DNA from: Alphaproteobacteria bacterium
GTDB lineage: Bacteria > Pseudomonadota > Alphaproteobacteria > ATCC43930 > CGMCC-115725
Assembly: GCA_030040495.1 (NCBI GenBank)
Contig: JASHTP010000070.1
Coordinates: 1 to 6,461 of the forward strand
DNA: 6,461 bases
Direction: 5' to 3'
In this document: positions 1 through 5,730 of the stretch, one piece after another
Position numbering within the stretch: the first letter of the stretch is position 1
Layout of the letters: each line of letters starts with the position of its first letter
The notes under the pieces: model-generated
What the model saw: the letters and a program-made list of their open reading frames with translations, nothing else
Database searches by the model: none
Told to the model about the DNA's origin: nothing
Translations under genes and position numbers: made by a program

Positions 1-487
1 CATAGGTGTTGACGCAACCGAGCCGCAGCCGCCCTTCCAGAACCCGGCCACCGGGCTGATGGAAGGACACGGCATCGACCTCGCCCCCGAATTCGGCGCG
101 CAGGATGTCGCGCTCGCGTTCCACGGCAACTGCAACGTCTGCATCGGACCTGTCCGCGACGACGGATTCGTCGAAATGCAAGCCGAGCCAATGGCCCAGC
201 GACAGGATGCGACGGATGAGCGCAGCGTTGTTCGGCGCCAGGAGATTGTACATGGCCGAGCGCAGCATAACGAAATATGTGCTCCTTATGCCCGTTTCGG
301 CCTCGATCTCGGCCATCCGCGCCGCGGCGACAAGATCGTTGTCGCAGTCATGGCGCAGCAGGCAGACCTTGTCCTCCGCCTGCTTCAGCGCCGCAATCTC
401 GCCGAAGCCGGCGAAGCGGTAGCCGGCGCCGCGCCCGGCACCCAATATCTCGCGATAGCGTGCGCGCGTGAAATCGTCGGCGCTCAC
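1..487 (-). CDS. Polysaccharide deacetylase-like protein (NodB fold, WbmS-like), 3' end cut by window edge
   Basis: The frame is open from a GTG at 487 to the left edge: 162 residues visible, C-terminus missing. It resembles the intracellular deacetylase-like proteins of O-antigen loci typified by Bordetella WbmS. Key stretches are LLRHDCDND (43-51), with Asp47 and Asp49 in the position of the NodB catalytic/metal aspartates; MAEIEAETGIRSTYFVMLRS (58-77), the strand-loop typical of the family; LGHWLGLHFD (97-106), with His99 and His104 as candidate metal ligands (spacing H-x4-H rather than the classic H-x3-H); and SFHQPGG (141-147), a late active-site loop with His143. The GTG overlaps the epimerase stop as GTGA with GGAG 10 nt and AGGG 4 nt upstream, which fixes the start in the absence of a nearby ATG. 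There is no signal peptide, so it should act on a cytoplasmic nucleotide-sugar or lipid-linked intermediate rather than on exported polymer. Family placement is good; activity and substrate are inferred. Confidence 0.85.
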   Translation of the reverse strand, partial: MSADDFTRARYREILGAGRGAGYRFAGFGEIAALKQAEDKVCLLRHDCDNDLVAAARMAEIEAETGIRSTYFVMLRSAMYNLLAPNNAALIRRILSLGHWLGLHFDESVVADRSDADVAVAVERERDILRAEFGGEVDAVSFHQPGGRVLEGRLRLGCVNTY

Positions 488-1365
488 AGTGCCCTATCTC
501 CGCAGAGCTCGGCGATCCCGGCTTCGATGGCGATCTTGGGCGGCCCGAGCGCGCCGGACATGCGCTGGATATCCGCCACGAGATGGTTGGGCGCGACGGT
601 CCGGTCGATGGCGAACACGGGCTCGCGGCCGAGGCGGCGGCCGATCACCTCCGCGATCTCGCGCAAGGTCGCGACCTGCGGGCCGGCGATGTTGAAGACG
701 CGGCTTTCGGTGAGATCGAGGCAGCGCTCGATCGCGCGCACTGCGTCGTCGACATGGATGGGATTGATGCGGATGCCATCTTCGCCCTGGAGATGGACCG
801 GCCGCCGCTCGCGGATGTTGCCGACGAGCCGGGGCATCAGCATCTGCGACGCCTGGGTCGAGCCGTAGAGGAAGAAGCACCTCAGGATCGCAGTATTGAT
901 CTCGCCGGCATATTGCATCGCCAGCAGCTCGCTCGCGCGCTTGGCTGCAAAATAGAAGCCGAGCTGGTTGCGCATCTCCGGCAGCGGATCGCTCTCGCGC
1001 ACGGGCCGTTCGCTGGTACCGTAGAGCCCGCCGGTCGAGGTGAGGATGAAGTGCCTGGCATGTGCGCGGGCACCCCAGTCCAGTAGTCGCATCGTCGTGC
1101 CGGCGGCAACTGCGTAGATCTCGCCTGCGCTCTCGGGAAAATTCCGGAAATTCGGCGACTGCGCCAGGTGAATGATCGCGTCGATCTCCCGAGGCAACTC
1201 CACGTCCCAGGCGTCGGCGGCGAGATCCTGCCTGAGCCAACGAACTTGCGGCAGCTCCGACAAGGAAAGCCGCCGCGTCACGGCCCAGATTTCGTGCGAG
1301 CGGGCAAGATGCACCACTAGCCGGGAGCCGAGGAAGCCGGTCGCGCCGGTGACGAGAATGCGCAT
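484..1365 (-). CDS. NAD-dependent epimerase/dehydratase (extended SDR)
   Basis: A 293-residue nucleotide-sugar modifying enzyme of the extended short-chain dehydrogenase/reductase family. The NAD(P)-binding Rossmann motif GATGFLG (7-13) sits right at the N-terminus. IIHLAQS (64-70) follows the fourth strand. The active site is ILTSTGGLYG (107-116), supplying Ser/Thr at 110-111, with Tyr138 and Lys142 (YFAAK, YxxxK). NPIHVDD (201-207) and VFNIAGPQ (223-230) are typical of the substrate-binding half. It probably performs a C4/C2 epimerisation, 4,6-dehydration or keto-sugar reduction on a nucleotide sugar, but the exact reaction is not assignable. At 293 residues it is slightly short for GalE-type enzymes and nearer to reductase-like members. 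The ATG at 1365 lies 7 nt after the wbqC stop. An in-frame GTG at 1380 adds five residues and has GGAG 10 nt upstream, so that start is a serious alternative. The stop overlaps the following GTG start as GTGA. Confidence 0.88.
   Translation of the reverse strand: MRILVTGATGFLGSRLVVHLARSHEIWAVTRRLSLSELPQVRWLRQDLAADAWDVELPREIDAIIHLAQSPNFRNFPESAGEIYAVAAGTTMRLLDWGARAHARHFILTSTGGLYGTSERPVRESDPLPEMRNQLGFYFAAKRASELLAMQYAGEINTAILRCFFLYGSTQASQMLMPRLVGNIRERRPVHLQGEDGIRINPIHVDDAVRAIERCLDLTESRVFNIAGPQVATLREIAEVIGRRLGREPVFAIDRTVAPNHLVADIQRMSGALGPPKIAIEAGIAELCGDRAL
492..501 (-). promoter_or_regulatory. Shine-Dalgarno-like region for the deacetylase-like gene
   Basis: GGAGATAGGG on the minus strand contains two purine-rich cores: GGAG ends 10 nt and AGGG ends 4 nt before the GTG at 487. 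It lies in the last codons of the epimerase gene and supports the GTG start, which otherwise might be overlooked. Confidence 0.4.
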
Positions 1366-1372
1366 GCCGCGA

Positions 1373-2089
1373 TCAGCCACTTGCCAAAATCTCCATGCGG
1401 CGGGTGATGAGCGATCGGGCGTCAGCGCCACAGTTCATCAGAGCATCGAGCGCCGAAAGCCCCGGAACGAAGACTCCGGTTCGCAATTGCCGATAGGGCA
1501 TCGGCGTATAGCGCTGGCGATATACGGCGATCCCGGCGGCGGCGAATTTCTCGTCCTCCTGATAGCCGCCGGCGCCATGGCCGGTGAGATAGGCGCCGCC
1601 GCCGACAGTGCGCACCAGCGCGACGAGGCGCTCGGTGCCGCTGCCCTCGACCGGGATGTTGCTTGCCCGCACCATGCGTTCGCGCGGCAGGCCGAGCGCC
1701 GCCACCATCGCGTCAAGGGCTACCACGTTGATCTCGCACAGAAGCTCCGTCTGGGTGCTCAGCATGGCGTCGACGATGTCCATCGTCTCAGCGAAGAACG
1801 GCGCCCTGGCGTAGGATTGCGCCACCGTCGCCCGCACTTTCCGCCGCCACGCTCCGGCGCCGGCGACGCGCAGGCGATCGATGCGGCTGCGCGCCTCGCC
1901 GCCCCGCTCGACCGGCACCGTGAGCCAGCTCGGCTCCCCCTGAACCAGGATCTGGGCGCGATTGGTGTAGTTGCTGCCGGTGTGCTGGTGCTGAACATTG
2001 TCGAGCAGGATGAAGACGTCGGCGCTCGCCAGCTTGTCGAACCAGCCGAGCCAGGGAAGGAAATTGGGCTGATGGATGGCGACCAGCAT
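1373..2089 (-). CDS. wbqC: WbqC family protein
   Basis: A 238-residue protein of the WbqC-like family, found repeatedly in O-antigen and other surface-glycan clusters; I know of no firmly established reaction for it. Family hallmarks are all present: HQPNFLPWLGWFDKL (6-20), ADVFILLDNVQ (23-33), NR (43-44), WLTVPV (55-60), YLTGHGAGGYQ (167-177) and the C-terminal LSALDALMNCG (211-221). Length is typical and no truncation is evident. There is no signal peptide or membrane segment, so it should act in the cytoplasm. The ATG at 2089 shares one base with the preceding GNAT stop (TGATG) and has no obvious Shine-Dalgarno sequence, so translation probably depends on termination-reinitiation. The conserved His6, Gln7, Asp30 and Asn31 are candidate functional residues, by conservation only. 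The neighbouring acetyltransferase and deacetylase homologue suggest a part in amino- or acyl-sugar modification, which is inference. Confidence 0.9.
   Translation of the reverse strand: MLVAIHQPNFLPWLGWFDKLASADVFILLDNVQHQHTGSNYTNRAQILVQGEPSWLTVPVERGGEARSRIDRLRVAGAGAWRRKVRATVAQSYARAPFFAETMDIVDAMLSTQTELLCEINVVALDAMVAALGLPRERMVRASNIPVEGSGTERLVALVRTVGGGAYLTGHGAGGYQEDEKFAAAGIAVYRQRYTPMPYRQLRTGVFVPGLSALDALMNCGADARSLITRRMEILASG
1391..1394 (-). promoter_or_regulatory. Possible Shine-Dalgarno sequence for the epimerase/dehydratase gene
   Basis: GGAG on the minus strand lies 10 nt before the in-frame GTG at 1380 and 25 nt before the ATG at 1365. If used, it would support the GTG start and an 8-nt overlap with wbqC. 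With the ATG start the gene would lack a Shine-Dalgarno sequence and rely on coupling to wbqC termination. Confidence 0.35.
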
Positions 2090-2610
2090 CAGCGCGGGCT
2101 CGGATTGACGATCCCAAGGATGATGACGTCGGTCCAGGCGCGGTCGATGAACGCCGCTTCGCGCAACCTACCCTCGATCGCGAACCCCACCTTCGTATAG
2201 GAAGCAATTGCCCGCTTGTTGGTCGCGAACGCACGCGCTTCCACCCGATGCAGATTCAGGTCTCGCCACGCATGGTCGAGCAACAGCCGCAGCGCTTCGC
2301 CGCCTCTTCCCCTTCCCTGCTCGCTGCGCTCGCCGATGCGGATAATCATTTCGGCGCAGCGGTGGACCTGATCGATACCGACCAGCTGCACGACGCCGAT
2401 CAGACGCCGCCTGGGGAGCGTCCGGATCGCGAAGACTACCCGCGACCGGTCCCGCGCCAGGTCGGCGAACCAGTCCGCGTGGGCGGGCGCGTGAATCGGA
2501 CGAAACGGCGCGCTGAGCCGCACGAGGTCCGGCGAGTTGATCCACTCGTAAAGCTTGGGTCGATCGCTGTCCACGAACGAGTCGAGGGCGACAGACTTGC
2601 CCTTCAGCAT
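2089..2610 (-). CDS. GNAT family N-acetyltransferase (RimJ/RimL-like)
   Basis: A 173-residue acetyl-CoA dependent N-acyltransferase. GNAT motif A is clear as QGRGRG (98-103; pattern QxxGxG) for pyrophosphate binding by CoA, followed by a helix, then the downstream region HRVEARAFATNKRAIASYTK (121-140) and VGF (141-143), the usual strand-Asn-helix-Tyr-Gly-Phe arrangement. Its length is standard for the Acetyltransf_3 group. The ATG at 2610 is preferred over an upstream in-frame ATG at 2703 because it has a good Shine-Dalgarno sequence (AGGAAA) and only a 7-nt overlap with the glycosyltransferase, and because the upstream extension is arginine-rich without domain similarity. Its stop overlaps the WbqC start by one base (TGATG). 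In surface-polysaccharide loci such enzymes, for example PseH, acetylate an amino group on a nucleotide sugar, which is the most likely role here. Protein N-terminal or antibiotic acetylation is less consistent with the neighbours. The substrate cannot be read from sequence. Confidence 0.88.
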   Translation of the reverse strand: MLKGKSVALDSFVDSDRPKLYEWINSPDLVRLSAPFRPIHAPAHADWFADLARDRSRVVFAIRTLPRRRLIGVVQLVGIDQVHRCAEMIIRIGERSEQGRGRGGEALRLLLDHAWRDLNLHRVEARAFATNKRAIASYTKVGFAIEGRLREAAFIDRAWTDVIILGIVNPSPR

Positions 2611-3863
2611 GGCGATTTCCTGTCGACGAATGCCGAAGGCTGCAGCGTCCCGGCCGGGCCGCGCCCGCGCACGCCGCCGACGAGATCGTCGTAAATCGCG
2701 CAAAGCCTGGCGGCAAGTGCCTGATTGTCGTGCAGCGCCAGGACCGAGTGGCGCGCGATCCGGCGCTTTTCGGCTAGTTCCTCGGGATGGTCGAGATAGT
2801 ACTCAATCGTGGCCTCGAGCGTGGGCAGCGTCGCAAAGATGAAGCCGGAACGGCGCAACTCGTCGGTCATGAATTCCGGCCGGACATGGGTGATCGTGGG
2901 GACGCCGAGCGTCATGGCCTCGATCTGGGCGTTGGCGTAATACCCCATCTTCATCTTGCCGATGGCGAGATCGGCCTGCTGCATGACCGCCAGCGTCTCA
3001 TCGTGGGAGAGGCCATGAATCCACTCGAAGCGAAGGCGGCGCCCTTTCGCCCGGAGGCGGTTGATCGCCCGTTCGATCTCGCGCGTGCCTTCGATCCCCG
3101 GCTGATTGGTGACGTGAACGATGGTGAGTTCCGATGCCGCGCCGGTTGTTCCCGCCGATTCCGCAGGCAATGCCTCTTCCGGCGGCGTAAAGAACGGGAA
3201 ATGCGTCGCCTCCGGCACGAAGTCCAGCATGTCCGGCGTCGTCACCAGGAAGATGTCGCCGAAACGCCGCGCCCAATCGCGCCGCCGGCGCGCGCTGTCG
3301 GTCTCGCAGATAGGCGGGTGATGATCGCAGTCCTGACAGATGTTGATGTCAGGATGCAGCGCCATGTTCCGAGCGCGGTCGCGCGCCTCGCAGCCGCGGA
3401 AATGTACGACGAGCCGCCTTCCCATGCGCTTCAGCAGCGGCAGCTCCCATCCGGTCTGGGTCAGCGTGATCATGAAGTGCGAATGCACCACCTCGTAGCG
3501 CGCGACGACCCGCCAGAACATCCAGAATTCCTGCATCAGCCGGTAAACAGGCACCGGCGAGGCGCGGAAATTGTAGTCGCATTTCTCCCAGTGGGAACTC
3601 GCCCCGATCCCGAGATAATCGGCCCGCATTCCCTGATGACGCAAATACATCACCGTGTGAAACGGGACATGGACCATGTAGGAGATGTGCAGCACCGACC
3701 GCGGCATCGCCCTCCCGCGCATGACGCCGCACAGCGCGATATTCACCGGGACGAGAAGCCGCGACAGCAGAGGCTCAGAACGGAAAAGCACCCAAGTCCA
3801 GGCCCGGCCGGCGAGAGAACGCGGCAGCATGACCATTGCGTAGAGCCGCCGGGCTGCGCTCAT
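2604..3863 (-). CDS. GT-B type (GT4-like) glycosyltransferase with cysteine cluster
   Basis: Predicted 419-residue cytoplasmic or membrane-associated glycosyltransferase that adds a sugar to the growing polysaccharide. The C-terminal half looks like GT4: LTIVHVTNQPGIEGTREIE (246-264) resembles the start of the second Rossmann domain, followed by a stretch ending in EAMTLGVPTITHVRP (315-329), the nucleotide-sugar binding region with its conserved glutamate. The N-terminal half has VVHSHF (125-130) and VVHFRGCEARDR (152-163). An odd cluster follows: Cys176 and Cys179 (CQDCD), His181, His182 and Cys186, with Cys158 upstream, possibly a metal site. The first 50 residues are basic and hydrophobic and could attach to the membrane. 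The frame stays open upstream to 4109, but 3863 is chosen because its ATG overlaps the asnB stop as ATGA and has GGAG 11 nt upstream; the longer version would overlap asnB by about 250 nt with arginine/glycine-rich, low-quality sequence. Donor and acceptor are unknown. Confidence 0.82.
   Translation of the reverse strand: MSAARRLYAMVMLPRSLAGRAWTWVLFRSEPLLSRLLVPVNIALCGVMRGRAMPRSVLHISYMVHVPFHTVMYLRHQGMRADYLGIGASSHWEKCDYNFRASPVPVYRLMQEFWMFWRVVARYEVVHSHFMITLTQTGWELPLLKRMGRRLVVHFRGCEARDRARNMALHPDINICQDCDHHPPICETDSARRRRDWARRFGDIFLVTTPDMLDFVPEATHFPFFTPPEEALPAESAGTTGAASELTIVHVTNQPGIEGTREIERAINRLRAKGRRLRFEWIHGLSHDETLAVMQQADLAIGKMKMGYYANAQIEAMTLGVPTITHVRPEFMTDELRRSGFIFATLPTLEATIEYYLDHPEELAEKRRIARHSVLALHDNQALAARLCAIYDDLVGGVRGRGPAGTLQPSAFVDRKSPC
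2616..2621 (-). promoter_or_regulatory. Ribosome binding site of the GNAT gene
   Basis: On the minus strand AGGAAA lies 5 nt before the ATG at 2610 (AGGA core with 7-nt spacing). It is the best Shine-Dalgarno match in the window and lies inside the last codons of the glycosyltransferase gene. It decides the GNAT start in favour of 2610 over the longer frame from 2703. Confidence 0.65.
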
Positions 3864-5716
3864 CCGACAACACGCTCCGCCACCCGCGGGATGGCTCGAA
3901 CGGCATCCGCCCACAGACGCAGCGCCAACAGGCACCAGATCTGGCCGACGCGGCCCTGCTCCCCGGCGTAATAAGAAGCAACGATGCCTCGAACTGAGCC
4001 GGGATCCACTAGCGGCGCAAGGTCCTTGGCGCCCGTCTCGAGCAGGTCCCCAACCAGCGGCCGAAGTGGCCCGCCGAGCCAGGCATGAATCGGGATGCCG
4101 AAACCCCATTTCTGGCGATCGAGAAAGCGGCGTGGGAAGAACCGCTCGGCCGCCTTTTTCAGCAGGTACTTGCCCACCACCTGGTCCCCGGACTGGCGCA
4201 GCCGCAGCTCGAGCGGGAGCGAAAAGGCGAATTCGACCAGTTTGTGATCGAGCAGCGGCACCCGCACTTCCAGCGAGTTGTCCATACTCATGCGATCGAC
4301 CTTCACCAGGATATCGTCGAGAAGATAGGCGCCGACGTCGCGAAGCTGACAGCGGGTGACGGGGTCGACGCTTGCCGGCAGGGCGATCTCTTCGTCGTCG
4401 ACCGGCGTTGGTGGCCGTCCGGTGAGCACCTCGCGCTCCGCCGCCGAGAACGCATCGCGCTGCCGATGATGCGCCGTGCTCCAGTGCGCGCGTCGCCCGG
4501 CGAAACGGCCCGGCAAAGCGCCACGTCTGGCGAGTTGGGCGAGCGCGGCAGCGAGCGGGTGCTGAGGCGCGGCACGGGTCTGCTCCAGGACGGCGGGATA
4601 GCTCGCATAGCCCGCGAAGAGCTCATCGCCGCCATCGCCGGAGAGCACCATCTTGACCTCGGCGGCGGCGAGATGCGACACGTACCACGTCGGCAGACAG
4701 GAGGAATCGGCAAAGGGCTCGCCGAAGCGCGCGGCGAGCGACAGCAGCCATGGCAACGAGACCGTCGGATCGAGCACGGCGGCGTGGTGGCGGGTGCCCA
4801 GCCGCGTCGCTGCTTCCTCTGCATAGGCAAGCTCCGAATATTCGCTTTCGGCAAAGCCGATGGAGAAGCTGCGCACCGGCTCGCTCAGGACCTCGCTCAT
4901 CAACGCGGTCACGGTGCTGGAATCGACGCCGCCGGAGAGAAAGGCGCCAAACGGGACGTCGCTGCGGACGTAAAGGCCGACAGTTTCGCGCAGCAGCGCT
5001 TCGAGTTCATCGAGAGAGTCCGCCTCGGAACGCCGCCGCACTTGTGGTTCGAGGCGCCAATAGCGGCTCTTGGTCAGACGGCCGCGGGCAAGGTCGATCT
5101 CCAAGCAATGGCCGGGCTCGAGCTTCTCCACCCCGGCATAGATGGTTCTCGGCGTCGGCACGTAGCCGTATCGCAGATAGAGCGAGAGGGCGGCATCATC
5201 AATCGGCCCGGCTTGTCCGTCCGCCGACACGAGGGCGCCCAGCTCCGACGCGAAGGTGATCCGGTCGCGGTCGGCACGATAATAGAGCGGCTTGATGCCC
5301 AGCCGGTCCCGGACGAGAAACACCTTGCCTTCGCCGGGATCATGGAGGGCAAAGGCGAACATGCCGCGGAAGTGCTCGAGCGCCGCCATGCCCCATCGCC
5401 GCCAAGCGCGCAGTACGACCTCGGTGTCGGATGCCGTGGTGAAAGCCGCCTCACCCAGTTCACGGCGGATCTCGATGAAGTTGTAGACCTCGCCATTGTA
5501 AGTGAGCGACAGGCCGCTTTCGCGGTCGACAATCGGCTGGCGCCCGCCCTCGGGATCGATGATCGCCAAGCGCCGATGCGCGAAGCCGACCGGCCCTGCC
5601 GCATAGAATCCCTCGCCATCCGGGCCGCGATGCGCCAGCGCGGCGGCCATGCGCCGCAGCGCCGCCTCGTTCACGGCGGCCCCATCGAAACGGACGATCC
5701 CAGCAATGCCGCACAT
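3860..5716 (-). CDS. asnB: Asparagine synthase (glutamine-hydrolysing) family amidotransferase, likely sugar-modifying
   Basis: A 618-residue class II glutamine amidotransferase fused to an ATP-pyrophosphatase synthase domain, the normal two-domain AsnB length. Cys2 directly follows Met1 (MCGIAGIVRF) and is the N-terminal nucleophile that hydrolyses glutamine, which also fixes the ATG start. Other glutaminase motifs are HRRLAIID (47-54), NGEVYN (74-79) and SDTE (96-99), then RDRLGIKPLYY (136-146). The synthase domain has the ATP-PPi loop SGGVDSS (261-267), SGDGGDELFAGY (359-370) and KVDRMSMDNSLEVRVPLLDH (472-491). No catalytic residue appears lost. The chemistry is ammonia transfer from glutamine to an adenylated carboxylate. 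In surface-polysaccharide loci, homologues such as Pseudomonas WbpS and Francisella WbtH amidate uronic acid residues to uronamides. That role is favoured here by context, but plain asparagine synthesis is not excluded. It starts 14 nt after the permease stop without a clear Shine-Dalgarno sequence, and its stop overlaps the next start (ATGA). The symbol names the family, not proven function. Confidence 0.93.
   Translation of the reverse strand: MCGIAGIVRFDGAAVNEAALRRMAAALAHRGPDGEGFYAAGPVGFAHRRLAIIDPEGGRQPIVDRESGLSLTYNGEVYNFIEIRRELGEAAFTTASDTEVVLRAWRRWGMAALEHFRGMFAFALHDPGEGKVFLVRDRLGIKPLYYRADRDRITFASELGALVSADGQAGPIDDAALSLYLRYGYVPTPRTIYAGVEKLEPGHCLEIDLARGRLTKSRYWRLEPQVRRRSEADSLDELEALLRETVGLYVRSDVPFGAFLSGGVDSSTVTALMSEVLSEPVRSFSIGFAESEYSELAYAEEAATRLGTRHHAAVLDPTVSLPWLLSLAARFGEPFADSSCLPTWYVSHLAAAEVKMVLSGDGGDELFAGYASYPAVLEQTRAAPQHPLAAALAQLARRGALPGRFAGRRAHWSTAHHRQRDAFSAAEREVLTGRPPTPVDDEEIALPASVDPVTRCQLRDVGAYLLDDILVKVDRMSMDNSLEVRVPLLDHKLVEFAFSLPLELRLRQSGDQVVGKYLLKKAAERFFPRRFLDRQKWGFGIPIHAWLGGPLRPLVGDLLETGAKDLAPLVDPGSVRGIVASYYAGEQGRVGQIWCLLALRLWADAVRAIPRVAERVVG
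3875..3878 (-). promoter_or_regulatory. Possible Shine-Dalgarno sequence for the glycosyltransferase gene
   Basis: GGAG on the minus strand, within the last codons of asnB, precedes the ATG at 3863 by 11 nt. Together with the ATGA stop-start overlap it supports the short glycosyltransferase start. The spacing is long, so the site is probably weak. Confidence 0.35.
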
Positions 5717-5730
5717 CGCAGCCGCCGCTT

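Noticed and set aside
59..1086. Plus-strand open frames of 269 and 167 codons opposite the epimerase and the deacetylase-like gene
   Set aside because: They lie opposite genes with clear SDR and NodB-fold motifs, and their own translations show no family signature.
1172..2200. Plus-strand open frame of 342 codons across the wbqC/epimerase junction
   Set aside because: It crosses a boundary between two well-supported minus-strand genes and has no recognisable domain.
2611..2703. 31-residue upstream extension of the GNAT frame
   Set aside because: Its translation is arginine-rich out-of-frame sequence of the glycosyltransferase tail; a good ribosome binding site and the domain start both point to 2610.
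2787..3971. Plus-strand open frame of 394 codons opposite the glycosyltransferase
   Set aside because: Antisense shadow with Arg/His/Asp-rich low-complexity composition and no motif. The opposite strand encodes a coherent GT-B protein fixed by stop-start overlaps.
4002..4012. GGATCCACTAG string resembling a cloning-vector polylinker
   Set aside because: It is in frame within asnB and encodes part of a continuous C-terminal helix region (VDPGSVRG); no flanking vector sequence follows, so it is a chance match.
3864..4109. 82-residue N-terminal extension of the glycosyltransferase frame
   Set aside because: It lies wholly inside the asnB C-terminal coding region in another frame, is Arg/Gly/Ser-rich without homology-like features, and the ATGA overlap at 3860-3863 gives a better start.
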